The translations under genes and the position numbers were made by a program. A stretch of DNA of 64,000 bases from DASSQJ01 sp963772645 (GTDB taxonomy: Bacteria; Actinomycetota; Actinomycetes; Actinomycetales; Dermatophilaceae): assembly GCA_963772645.1 (NCBI GenBank), contig CAVYYD010000008.1, forward strand, positions 79,055 through 143,054. The letters are read 5' to 3'. The notes under the pieces are model-generated. The model did not search any database and was not told the DNA's origin. It saw only the letters and a list, made by a program, of their open reading frames with translations. Shown here piece after piece: positions 35,497 to 44,594 of this stretch (its first letter is position 1; the number at the start of each line of letters is the position of its first letter).

Positions 35497-38262
35497 GTGC
35501 ACAGCCGACTGTTCGGGCGGCAGACAGAGCTGCAGGCCATCGCCGAGTTCCTCGCGTCCCTCGGGACGGCGTCGGGCACCTTGCTCCTCGACGGCCCGGC
35601 GGGCATGGGCAAGACCGCACTGTGGAGGGCCACCATCGACCTCGCCCACGAGCAGGGGATGTGCGTCCTGGAGGCGCGACCCACGAGCAGCGAGGCGGGC
35701 CTTGCCCTGGCGTCACTGGCGGACCTTCTCTCGGACGTCCCTGCCTCCGTGCTCACGTCTCTTCCTCCGCGCCAGCAGGAGGCGATCGACGTGGTCCTGG
35801 CGCGGTCGTCCGACCCGGGTCTGACCACCGACCCGCGGGCTCTGGGTGCGGCGTTGCTCACGATCCTCGAAGGCCTCCACGACACGTCCAGCGTGCTGCT
35901 CGCCCTGGACGACGCCCAGTGGGTGGACGCATCGAGCAGGTCCGCGATCTCCTACGCCCTCAGGAGGATCGGGGTCGGCGTGGGGGTGGTCGCCACTGTC
36001 CGCCGCGATCTCCTGGCGGACGAGGACGGGTGGTGGCTCCAGGCGGGGGACCCCAGCGGGGGCAGGTGTCTGACGGTCGGCCCCCTCGGGTCTCCCGCGC
36101 TCCAGCAGCTGCTGCGGGATCGGCTCGGAACGACCTACCCACGACCCACGATGGCGCGCATCCTCGAGGCGTCGGGAGGGAACCCGCTGCATGCTTTCGA
36201 GCTGGCTCGTTACGTCGGCGACGTGCGACCCGGGGCCGGACTCCCCTCGTTCCCGTTGAACCTCAGGCGCCTGGTGAACGCCCGGATCGACGCGCTCGCA
36301 CCCCAGGTCAGGGAGACGCTGCTGGCAGTGGCCGCGACGGCCGGCCCGACCGTGGACGTCGTCCAGCGGGTCGTCCGGCGCGCCGGCGACTCACGGGTCG
36401 AGGACGACCTGTTCGCCGCCGAGGCCGGCGGTGTCCTCACGCTCGACGGGCACGCCATCGCCTTCACGCATCCTCTGCTCCGCACGGGGGTCTACGCGAT
36501 GGCCACCGCCGGACAGCGCAGAGACATCCACCGACGTCTGGCCACCGCGGTGACGGACCCGGTGGAACGCGCTCGCCACCGCGCGCTGGGGTCGGTCGGA
36601 CTGGACCTGGAGGCCCTCGAGGATCTCGACCGGGCCGCCGAGCTGGCGAGCACGCGCGGGGCCCCGGCATCGGCCGCTGAGCTGCTCGAGCTGGGGCTCA
36701 GGCTGGGCGGTGACACCCCAGAGCGACGACTCCGCATGGCGCGTCACCTGTTCGAGGCCGGCGACCCCCGCCGGGCCCGGAGCAGCGCCGAGGAGGCCGT
36801 CGCCGCGCTCGGCCCGGGGGCCACGCGATCCGTGGCCCTCCACCTGCTGGCGCTCATCCGGTTGCACGACGACAGCCACACCGAGGCGGCGGCCTTGCTG
36901 GACCGGGCCCTGGCCGAGCCGGAGGTGGACCCGCTCCTGCGCGTGCGGGTCTCCGTCGACCAGATGTACGTGCTGGTGAACCTCGGACGCATCCAGGATG
37001 CCGTCGAGCTCACCGCTGCCACCCTGACCGGCGCGGAGAGGGCCGGCGACCCCGCTCTGCTGGCCGAGGCCCTGGCGGGGACCGTCATGGTGCGGTTCCT
37101 CAGGGGACACGGCCTCGACGAGGGCATGCTCGCCCGCGCGCTCGAGCTGGAGGACCGGGGGTCGAGATCGGCGATCATGGTCCGGCCTTCCCTCATCGCA
37201 AGCCTCGTACGCGCCTGGGTGGGGCACCTGGACCAGGCCCGGGACGGCCTGCTCGCCCTCCGGCGGCAGGCGATCGAGCGCGGCGCGGAGAGCGACCTGA
37301 TGTTCATGGCGTTCCACCACGTCATGGTGGAGTGCTGGAGGGGAGCCCTCGTCGAGGCACGACTGCTCGCCGACGACACCGCGGAACGCGCGCGCCAGCT
37401 CGCGACCGACATCCCCCTGGCGATCGCGCGTAGCGTCGACGCGGTGGTCGCCGCGTACGAAGGCGATGCCGACCGGTGCCGCGAACAAGCCGAGGGGGCG
37501 CTCTCCATCTTCGAGCGAGGCGGCTCGCTCGCTGTCCGGGTCTGGCCGCTCGTGACCCTGGGCTTCGTGGAGGTGTCCGGTGGTGACTACGAGGCGGCCC
37601 TGGGGGCTCTCGGTCCACTGACAGCGGCGGCGCCGGCGATGGGGTACGGGGAGCCGACCGCCGCCCCGTTCGGCCCCGACGCGGCGGAGGCACTGATCGG
37701 CGTGGGCCGCCTGGACGAGGCCGAGGCCCTGGTGGCCCAGCTGTTGGAGAACGGCCGGCGGCTCGACCGGGCGTGGGCCCTCGCCCTGGGGTCGCGGTGC
37801 CAGGCGCTCCTCCTGGCCGCCCGCGGGGACGTGCCCGGAGCACTCGAGGCGACCGACCGGGCCCTGCACCACCACGAGGGCCTGCCCATCCCGCTCGAGC
37901 TCGGCCGGACCCTGCTCGTGCGCGGTCAGCTGCTCCGTCGCAGCCACCGGAAGCGGGCGGCCGCCGAGACGTTGGAGCGCGCGCTGGAGATCTTCGAGGC
38001 GCTGGGGACGGCACTGTGGAGCAACCGCGCGAGGCTGGAGCTGGGGCGGGTCCGTACCGCCTCACCCGCTGGGGACGTCCTCACCCCATCGGAGCGCCGG
38101 GTCGCGGAGCTGGCCGCCTCCGGTCAGACGAACCGGGAGGTGTCGCGGGCGCTGTTCATCAGCCCCAAGACCGTCGAGGTGAACCTCGCGCACGTCTACC
38201 GCAAGCTCGGCATCCACTCCCGGGCTGAGCTGGGCCGGCGGATGGCGGAGCCGACTTCATAG
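35497..38262 (+). CDS. LuxR-family regulator with AAA ATPase domain (LAL/MalT type)
   Basis: 921 aa. An AAA/NACHT-like ATPase starts at once (RLFGRQTELQAIAEFL, Walker A DGPAGMGKT at about 32-40, Walker B VLLALDDAQW). A long TPR-like helical region follows, then a C-terminal LuxR helix-turn-helix (LTPSERRVAELAASGQTNRE, FISPKTVEVNLAHVYRKLGI). Large ATP-binding regulators of this kind sense small ligands and activate neighbouring operons. GTG 35497 fits the family start; GTG 35410 would add 29 non-conserved residues. Divergent from the minus operon at 35279 and followed by the cupredoxin gene 96 bp downstream. Confidence 0.9.
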   Translation: MHSRLFGRQTELQAIAEFLASLGTASGTLLLDGPAGMGKTALWRATIDLAHEQGMCVLEARPTSSEAGLALASLADLLSDVPASVLTSLPPRQQEAIDVVLARSSDPGLTTDPRALGAALLTILEGLHDTSSVLLALDDAQWVDASSRSAISYALRRIGVGVGVVATVRRDLLADEDGWWLQAGDPSGGRCLTVGPLGSPALQQLLRDRLGTTYPRPTMARILEASGGNPLHAFELARYVGDVRPGAGLPSFPLNLRRLVNARIDALAPQVRETLLAVAATAGPTVDVVQRVVRRAGDSRVEDDLFAAEAGGVLTLDGHAIAFTHPLLRTGVYAMATAGQRRDIHRRLATAVTDPVERARHRALGSVGLDLEALEDLDRAAELASTRGAPASAAELLELGLRLGGDTPERRLRMARHLFEAGDPRRARSSAEEAVAALGPGATRSVALHLLALIRLHDDSHTEAAALLDRALAEPEVDPLLRVRVSVDQMYVLVNLGRIQDAVELTAATLTGAERAGDPALLAEALAGTVMVRFLRGHGLDEGMLARALELEDRGSRSAIMVRPSLIASLVRAWVGHLDQARDGLLALRRQAIERGAESDLMFMAFHHVMVECWRGALVEARLLADDTAERARQLATDIPLAIARSVDAVVAAYEGDADRCREQAEGALSIFERGGSLAVRVWPLVTLGFVEVSGGDYEAALGALGPLTAAAPAMGYGEPTAAPFGPDAAEALIGVGRLDEAEALVAQLLENGRRLDRAWALALGSRCQALLLAARGDVPGALEATDRALHHHEGLPIPLELGRTLLVRGQLLRRSHRKRAAAETLERALEIFEALGTALWSNRARLELGRVRTASPAGDVLTPSERRVAELAASGQTNREVSRALFISPKTVEVNLAHVYRKLGIHSRAELGRRMAEPTS

Positions 38263-38358
38263 GGAATCCACTTATATGGCGACCCTGCCGGCGGGGCCTA
38301 CGTTCCGGACGTACGGGCTGAGCGCATCTGCCGACCCGTCGTCTGAGAAGGAGGCAAG

Positions 38359-39327
38359 ATGCACACAAGCAGTGCGGCTCGTTCCGTGCGAACAGTGTTC
38401 ACGCTGGTCACGGCCCTGGTTCTCAGCGTGTTCGGTGCCAGCCCGTCGCAGGCCAGTACGACGGCCGTGACGTGGACGGTCGCCGTCGGTCAGCAGTCGA
38501 ACAGCGGAGCCATCCAGGGCATGGCGTTCGGGCCCGGCGAGATCTGGATCAACGTGGGGGACACGGTTCACTGGGCGGCAGGGTCCATGGAGATCCACAC
38601 GGTCTCGTTCCCCGATCTCACGCACCCCGTCGCACCCTTCGGCTCCCCGGGCAGCGACTACATGTTCATCCCGACGCCGGAGACCACGATCGACCATCCC
38701 GGGGAGTACCGGAACTCGGGCCTGATGTCGACGATGAACGACCCCTCCGGGCCGCCCCCGGTGACCGCGTACGACCTCGAGTTCACCGGAGTGGGGGACT
38801 ACTCCTACGTCTGCTACGTCCACGGCGCGGCGATGACCGGGACGGTGCACGTCCGGCCATCGGGCACCGCGTACCCGTACTCGCAGCAGGACTACAACTC
38901 GCAGGCCAACGCGATCCGCGGCAACGTGCTGACCGCCGGCAACGCGCTGTGGAGCACGGCACGTGACGCTGCGGACGCCCACCACGTCTACGTCGGCGCG
39001 GCCGACATGACCGCCGTGGTCATGCGCTTCGTCAAGCCCAAGGTCACCATCCGGGTCGGCGAGAGCGTCACGTTCGACATGGGCATGAACACCATCCCGG
39101 TGCCACACACCGTCACCTTCGGCGAGGAACCCGCGACCGAAGCACCGGAGGGCGACCCGACCGACTACTCGGGTGGCACGCTGTCGTCGGGAATCATGCT
39201 GGCCCACCCGTTCGGTGGATCGCTCCCCTCGACCTTCACCGTCACGTTCACCAAGGCGGGCAGCTACGACTACCTCTGCATGATCCACGATGGCATGGGC
39301 ATGGTCGGGACCGTCGTCGTCCGGTAG
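38359..39327 (+). CDS. Secreted protein with two cupredoxin (plastocyanin-like) domains
   Basis: 322 aa. Signal peptide (VFTLVTALVLSVFGASPSQA). Domain 1 (about 40-170) has a His in SMEIHTVSF and the type-1 copper loop CYVHGAAMTG; domain 2 (about 205-322) has PVPHTVTFGE and CMIHDGMGMVG. Each domain thus keeps a His-Cys-His-Met set and could bind one copper. An electron carrier or copper-storage role outside the cell is inference. A GAGAAGGAGG box lies just before the ATG. It follows the LuxR regulator on the same strand, and a terminator follows it. Confidence 0.88.
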   Translation: MHTSSAARSVRTVFTLVTALVLSVFGASPSQASTTAVTWTVAVGQQSNSGAIQGMAFGPGEIWINVGDTVHWAAGSMEIHTVSFPDLTHPVAPFGSPGSDYMFIPTPETTIDHPGEYRNSGLMSTMNDPSGPPPVTAYDLEFTGVGDYSYVCYVHGAAMTGTVHVRPSGTAYPYSQQDYNSQANAIRGNVLTAGNALWSTARDAADAHHVYVGAADMTAVVMRFVKPKVTIRVGESVTFDMGMNTIPVPHTVTFGEEPATEAPEGDPTDYSGGTLSSGIMLAHPFGGSLPSTFTVTFTKAGSYDYLCMIHDGMGMVGTVVVR

Positions 39328-39335
39328 TGGCGTGA

Positions 39336-39378
39336 GACGCTCGTCCTTCAGCCACAGCCCGACTGAAGGACGGGCGTC
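39336..39378. terminator. Terminator between cupredoxin gene and P-type ATPase
   Basis: 16-bp inverted repeat, 39336-39351 against 39363-39378, one G-T wobble, 11-nt loop, at the end of two convergent genes. Confidence 0.75.
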
Positions 39379-39477
39379 GGCCGGTCCGGGCCCCAAGGGC
39401 TCCTCGACGCGGACAGTGCGTCGGTCTGCTCACCTGGGGCCACCCGCCTGCAGGGTCGGAGCAGGCACGCGGTCCAG

Positions 39478-41961
39478 CTACGCGGGGTCGAGGACTCGGT
39501 AGGCGAGCAGCTTGATCCGGTCGCTGACCAGGAACCAGAGGAGGGCGTAGCCCCAGACGAAGCCGGCCCAGGTCCAGCCGATGGGTGTCATGAACAGCCC
39601 GTAGACGGCGATGAACGTGGCGATGGCCTGGGTTCCGAGAACCGCCATCCACAGGACACGGGCGGGCCGGATCGACCAGAACGGTCCGCGGGTGCGGGTG
39701 AGGAAGATGGTCAGGTGCCCGGCGACGGACAGCATCAGGTACATCAGCGTCTGCAGCCGGGGGTGGCCGAGATCGAACACGCGGTCGCCGAGGTAGAACA
39801 GCCCGAAGGCTGCGATCGGCCCGACGACACCGAGCACGGTCGCGATGCCGAGCACCAGGCGCATGTTCCAGGCTTCGGGTTGGTTCTTGTAGTGGACCTT
39901 GTCGTAGGCGATGGACAGGATCGCGCCGTCGTTGAGCAGAGCGAGCATGACGATCATGATCGCGGTGACGGGGTAGAAGTTGACGACGAGGATGGCGAGG
40001 GTGACGAACAGCAGCACCCGCAGGGTCTCGGCGATGCGGTACATCGCGTAGCTGGTCATCCGCTGGAAGATCTTGCGGCTCTCCTTGACCGCGTCGATGA
40101 TGACCGACAGCCCAGGGGACAGGAGCACGATGGCAGCCGCCGCGCGGGCGGCGTCGGTGGCACCGGAGACGGCGATGCCGCAGTCGGCCGCCTTCAGGGC
40201 GGGGGCGTCGTTGACCCCGTCGCCGGTCATCCCGACGATGTGCCCACGCTGCTGCAGCACCTGAACGATGTGGAACTTGTGCGCCGGGAACACCTGCGCG
40301 AAGCCGTCCGCGGCCTCGATGGCCCGAGTGTCATCCTCGGCGGCGGCACCGTCGCCCGGGTGGCTGCCGTCTCCGTCGCGTAGCGTGGCGGCGTCGAGGA
40401 TGTGGCTGCCCATGCCGAGGGTCTTGGCCGTCTCCTGGGCGATGGCGACCTGGTCGCCGGTCACCATCTTGACCGAGACCCCCAGCCCTCGCGCCGTGGC
40501 GATGGTCTCCTTGGCGTCCTCGCGAGGGGGATCGAACAGCGGCAGTATGCCCAGCAGCCGCCAGGGGCCGTCCCCGTCGGAGCGCGCGACCGACAGGGAG
40601 CGGAAGCCGCGCTCGGCGAAGTCGCCAACGGCCGCGTCCACCGCGGGGCCGATCTGCTCGGCGTCGGCCACCAGCGCGGTGATGACCTGTGGCGCCCCCT
40701 TGGTCACCGTGAACGTGGTGCCGTCCGCGGCGGTGACGGTGGCCACGGTCCGCTTGTGCACGGGGTCGAACGGCTGAAAATGCCCGACCTGGTAGCCGCT
40801 CAGCGCGCCGGCGTCGGGCAGGCCGCCGATCACTGCCCGGTCGATGGTGTCGTCGTCCTCCACCCGGGAGGCCAGCGCCCCGTTGAGGATGACCTCCTCG
40901 GCGGAGATGCCGTCGAGGGTGAACGGCTCGCCCAGGGTCAGAGTGTTCTGGGTCAGCGTGCCGGTCTTGTCCGAGCACAGCACGTCGACTCCGGCCAGCT
41001 CCTCGATGGCCACCAGCCGGGAGACGATCGCCTGCTTCTGGGCCAGCAACGAGGCGCCGACGGCCATGGTCACCGACAGCACCGTCGGCATCGCCACCGG
41101 GATGGCGGCTACCGTGAGCACCAGTGCGAACTGCAGGGTGTCGGCGACCGGCTCTCCGCGCAGGATCGAGACGATGACGATCAGGCTGACCAGAGCCAGC
41201 GCGAGCATGATGAGGAACTTGCCGATCTGCAGGACCGCCTGCTGGAAGTGGCTGACCGAGCCCGCCTCCTGGACCAGCTCGGCGGTCTTGCCGAAGTAGG
41301 TACCGGCGCCGGTGGCGTACACCACGGCGTCGATCTCGCCCTGCCGCACGATCGACCCCGAGAACACCGCGTCGCCAGTCGCGGCGTCGACCGGCAGGGA
41401 CTCGCCGGTCAGCGCCGACTGGTCCACCTCCAGCGGGTCGCCGTCCAGCAGTCGGGCGTCGGCCGGCACGATGCTGCCCATCCGCAGCCGCACGACATCG
41501 CCGGGCACCACCTCGCGCGAGGGCACGACGACCCACCTCCCGCCGCGGCGCACCAGCGCCTTGACCGCGAGCTGCGCCCTCAGCGCGTCGATGGCCTTGC
41601 CGGCCTGGTGCTCCTCCCAGAACCCGACGCCGGCGTTGGCCACCAGCAGGACGAGGATGATGACGAAGTCCGCCCAGTGCTGCAGCACTCCCGACAGGAC
41701 GACCGCGACCTCGATCATCCACGGGATCGGACCCCAGAAGTAGCCGAGCAGCTCCAGCAGGACGTTGGGCTTGCTCTCCACGAGCTCGTTGGGCCCATAA
41801 CGAGCCAGGCGGGCCCCCGCCTCCTCCTCGCTGATGCCCTGCGGTGACGTGGCCAGCGTCTTCTCGACGTCGGGGAGGGGGAGGGTCTTCAGGTCGCCGG
41901 CGGCGCTGGTCGCCTGGGCTTGTGGCAGGCCATTCAGATGATGGACAGCGGTGGGCTTCAT
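39478..41961 (-). CDS. Plasma-membrane-type (P3A) proton-efflux P-type ATPase
   Basis: 827 aa, near-complete catalytic machinery: actuator-domain TGES (QSALTGESLPVD), phosphorylated Asp331 in CSDKTGTLTQN, ATP-binding KGAPQ, and MTGDGVNDAPALK. About ten membrane helices; the C-terminal part has the NDGAILSIAYDKV segment of P3A pumps. Pumps H+ out of the cell at ATP expense. Such pumps are typical of fungi, plants and some archaea and bacteria, so its presence here is notable. No upstream partner gene. Confidence 0.9.
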   Translation of the reverse strand: MKPTAVHHLNGLPQAQATSAAGDLKTLPLPDVEKTLATSPQGISEEEAGARLARYGPNELVESKPNVLLELLGYFWGPIPWMIEVAVVLSGVLQHWADFVIILVLLVANAGVGFWEEHQAGKAIDALRAQLAVKALVRRGGRWVVVPSREVVPGDVVRLRMGSIVPADARLLDGDPLEVDQSALTGESLPVDAATGDAVFSGSIVRQGEIDAVVYATGAGTYFGKTAELVQEAGSVSHFQQAVLQIGKFLIMLALALVSLIVIVSILRGEPVADTLQFALVLTVAAIPVAMPTVLSVTMAVGASLLAQKQAIVSRLVAIEELAGVDVLCSDKTGTLTQNTLTLGEPFTLDGISAEEVILNGALASRVEDDDTIDRAVIGGLPDAGALSGYQVGHFQPFDPVHKRTVATVTAADGTTFTVTKGAPQVITALVADAEQIGPAVDAAVGDFAERGFRSLSVARSDGDGPWRLLGILPLFDPPREDAKETIATARGLGVSVKMVTGDQVAIAQETAKTLGMGSHILDAATLRDGDGSHPGDGAAAEDDTRAIEAADGFAQVFPAHKFHIVQVLQQRGHIVGMTGDGVNDAPALKAADCGIAVSGATDAARAAAAIVLLSPGLSVIIDAVKESRKIFQRMTSYAMYRIAETLRVLLFVTLAILVVNFYPVTAIMIVMLALLNDGAILSIAYDKVHYKNQPEAWNMRLVLGIATVLGVVGPIAAFGLFYLGDRVFDLGHPRLQTLMYLMLSVAGHLTIFLTRTRGPFWSIRPARVLWMAVLGTQAIATFIAVYGLFMTPIGWTWAGFVWGYALLWFLVSDRIKLLAYRVLDPA

Positions 41962-42282
41962 CCCGGCCAGGACCTCCTTGGTACGGCAACCGGGCAGGCG
42001 CAGGCCTCGACCCTCGGCACCGCATAACTCTCGCCAGGAGGAGGCGACGTCCGCGTGAGAACCACGTTACCGCCTCGCCTGACCCAGGCGCCCGGCGGGA
42101 CTGCGCCGAGGCCCCGGGCCGCACGTGCTTGCAGAGGCGGCGCTGCCCGCGCCGGGCGGAGCCTGACCGCATCGCGCAGCGCGGCGATCAGACGGCTCAC
42201 CCATCGCGGACCGAACCGGGGTCGACATGTCGTCACCCACTCGCTGACCGTTCCGCATGATCGGTGACCAGGGCCCCAGTGT
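41962..42282 (-). other. Upstream region of the P-type ATPase, no gene seen
   Basis: 321 bp containing the ATPase promoter by position. GC-rich throughout; no consensus promoter or repeat stood out. Confidence 0.3.
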
Positions 42283-42310
42283 CTCGGGGAGCGCGGTGGC
42301 GCTCCCCGAG
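42283..42310 (-). terminator. Terminator after the alpha/beta hydrolase
   Basis: Perfect 12-bp stem CTCGGGGAGCGC (42283-42294) and its complement (42299-42310), loop GGTG, 3 bases beyond the hydrolase stop on the minus strand. Confidence 0.85.
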
Positions 42311-42313
42311 GGG

Positions 42314-43843
42314 TCACTCGGCGACCGGCAGCACGTGGCTGGCCATGAACTCGACGAACTCGTCGGGCTGTTCGAACAGCGGCCGGTGTCCTGAGCGGTC
42401 GAGCACCACGGTCTCCTTGGTGGGTGCCGTGAGCTCGGCGTACCACTGGCCGAAGGGCTCGGAGCGGCCCGGCGCCTCGTGGGCCCCTTGGACGAAGAAC
42501 ACCGGGACCTCCAGGCGGGGAGCGTCACGGCGCAGGTCGACGTCCTGGATCTTCGGGTAGAGCGTGCCGAAGGTGTCCATGAACCCGGCGAGGAGGTGCA
42601 CCTGGTCGACGAGGGTGTACTCGGCGACGAGGAAGTTCTCCGAGAAGCCGCCGGCTCCTTCGCTGTTGCCGGTGTGGTCGTAGGGATAGACCTCCTGCTC
42701 GAAGGAGAGCGCGGTCTCGTAGTCGAGCATCGAGGTGTAGGGCGGCGGTCCGATCTCCTCGAGCGTCGTCACCAACCCGTCCTGTCCCTGCTCGCGTGCC
42801 CAGGCGAGGGTGTCGGTGTAGAAGATGCGGTCGGTCTCGACCGGGCTGACCATCTGGCCCACGCCCACGAAGGCCGAGTACAGCGTCGGCTCCTGGGCGA
42901 CGGTGAGCACCCCGAGGATCGTCCCCCAGGACTGCCCGACGAGGACGACCCGGTCGGTGCCGAAGCGCTCGCGCAGGTAGTTCGTGGTGGCGATCGTGTC
43001 CTCGATCGCGGCCTGGAGGGTGTAGGTGTCGGTCGGGTCGAGCGCCGGGTACGACGTGCCGGTGCCGCGCTGGTCGAGCGTGGCCACGGTGAAGCCCTCC
43101 TCGAGAGCGGGCAGGTGGTTGCGCATCGCCCCGAGCTCGGAGCCGCCCGGGCCGCCGGCGAGGAAGAGCAGCACGGGGTTGCCGGTGTCGTGGCCGCGGA
43201 TCATCAGCCCGAGCTCGTGGCCGTTGACGTCGATCGACGTCAGCTCGGCGATGCTCCCCTGCAGCGGCGCGCCGTCGGCTCCGGTGATCGGAGCGGTCGA
43301 TGCCGGCCGGGCGACGACGAGGGCGAGCCCGGCGACCACGGCGACGGAGACCGCCACGGTCGCCCACCGCAGGATGCTGCGACCGCGCCCCCCGGGGAAA
43401 CGGCCGCCGCGACGGGCGGCGACGAACGCCCCGAGGCCGGCGCCGACGGCCATCGGGAGCAGGGACAGCAGGGCATGGAACCCTCGCCCGACCGCGAGGG
43501 CGAGGAGGCCGTAGGTGCTGAGGTGCGGGGCGTCGACGGTGGGGCCGTCGACCGGCATCCGGGCGATCTCGAAAGCGACCGCGAACACGACGGGAGCCAC
43601 GAGCATCGCCCAGCGAGACCGGGTGAGCAGGCCCGCGGCGAGGCCCACCGCGAGGCTGAGGACGATCGAGGTCAGCGCCGCCGCCGTGGTCTGCGGCGAC
43701 CTGGGCGTCCAGACCCCGGCCAGGACGCCCCACAAGGCGGCGAGGCCGATGGCTACGACCCATCCGCGGTTCAGTCGCGGCGGTGCGACCGGGCCCGACG
43801 GCGTGGGTGGGGTGTGCGCAACTTTGGTGGTGGTTGGCGACAT
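42314..43843 (-). CDS. Membrane-anchored alpha/beta hydrolase (proline iminopeptidase-like)
   Basis: 509 aa. The N-terminal about 170 residues form four or five membrane helices (VAIGLAALWGVLAGVWT, LVAPVVFAVAFEIARM). The extracytoplasmic hydrolase follows with LFLAGGPGGSELG (oxyanion HGGPG-type), nucleophile elbow VGQSWGTILG and a C-terminal LDRSGHRPLFEQPD containing the catalytic His. This matches the prolyl aminopeptidase/tricorn-interacting group of S33 peptidases. Ends 5 bp from the ABC permease on the same strand, so it may be co-transcribed downstream of it. Confidence 0.88.
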   Translation of the reverse strand: MSPTTTKVAHTPPTPSGPVAPPRLNRGWVVAIGLAALWGVLAGVWTPRSPQTTAAALTSIVLSLAVGLAAGLLTRSRWAMLVAPVVFAVAFEIARMPVDGPTVDAPHLSTYGLLALAVGRGFHALLSLLPMAVGAGLGAFVAARRGGRFPGGRGRSILRWATVAVSVAVVAGLALVVARPASTAPITGADGAPLQGSIAELTSIDVNGHELGLMIRGHDTGNPVLLFLAGGPGGSELGAMRNHLPALEEGFTVATLDQRGTGTSYPALDPTDTYTLQAAIEDTIATTNYLRERFGTDRVVLVGQSWGTILGVLTVAQEPTLYSAFVGVGQMVSPVETDRIFYTDTLAWAREQGQDGLVTTLEEIGPPPYTSMLDYETALSFEQEVYPYDHTGNSEGAGGFSENFLVAEYTLVDQVHLLAGFMDTFGTLYPKIQDVDLRRDAPRLEVPVFFVQGAHEAPGRSEPFGQWYAELTAPTKETVVLDRSGHRPLFEQPDEFVEFMASHVLPVAE

Positions 43844-43847
43844 GGCG

Positions 43848-44594
43848 TCACACGACGTCTCTGCGGTGGACAGCGAGCAGTCCGGCAGCGGCTGGGACCA
43901 GGGCCCAGGCGGCGATCGTCAGGAAGGCGGCCCACAGGGTGACCTCGGTGCTGGCGCCGGAGATGACGGCGAAGAGGTTCGTCGGGATCCAGGGCCCGGC
44001 GGCGCTGAGCAGCTGGGCGGTGAGCGGGGGGAGGACGAACAGCACCAGGACGACGGCGGTGACCGCGCCTCCGACGTTGCGGATGACGGCCCCGAGCCCG
44101 GCGCCGAGAACGGCGCCGACGGCCCCGGCCAAGGTGGTGGTGGCCAACAGCAGGGCGATGTCACCTGTGGGGACCAGGAAGCCGTACTCGGTGGTGCGCA
44201 GTGCGACCGCGACTCCGGTGACGACGAGTGCCTGGCCGACCAGGGCCAGGATCGCTCCGGCCGCCGCGACGGCGGTCAGCTGTGCGGTGACGGCTCGGAA
44301 CCGTCGTGGGCTGGTCAGGAACGTGGGCACCACGGTGGCGTGCCCGTACTCCCGAGCAGCGGCGATGGCGCCGAACAGTGCGGTGCCCAGCATGGCGTTG
44401 AAGGCGAAGGCCATGAGTGACTGCTGGTCCGCCGCGGTGGCGACGAATGCCTTGCTGCCTCCCATGTCGGTGCCGAACGCGACGATGGCCGCGTCGAGGC
44501 CGGCGATGACCAGCAGCACCGCGAGGAACGCCCACGGCAGCTTGGTGGTGGTGAGCTTGCGGATCTCTGCGCGTACCAGTGCCAGGGATGTCAT
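43848..44594 (-). CDS. ABC-2 type transporter permease
   Basis: 248 aa with six hydrophobic segments and the ABC-2 layout (short cytoplasmic N-terminus SLALVRAEIRKLTTTKLPWA, then paired helices). FNAMLGTALFGAIAAAREYG and TSPRRFRAVTAQL are typical coupling-region signatures. Forms an exporter with the ATPase encoded upstream; the ATPase stop overlaps this start by 4 bases (44594-44591). Substrate (drug or peptide) not identifiable. Confidence 0.9.
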   Translation of the reverse strand: MTSLALVRAEIRKLTTTKLPWAFLAVLLVIAGLDAAIVAFGTDMGGSKAFVATAADQQSLMAFAFNAMLGTALFGAIAAAREYGHATVVPTFLTSPRRFRAVTAQLTAVAAAGAILALVGQALVVTGVAVALRTTEYGFLVPTGDIALLLATTTLAGAVGAVLGAGLGAVIRNVGGAVTAVVLVLFVLPPLTAQLLSAAGPWIPTNLFAVISGASTEVTLWAAFLTIAAWALVPAAAGLLAVHRRDVV

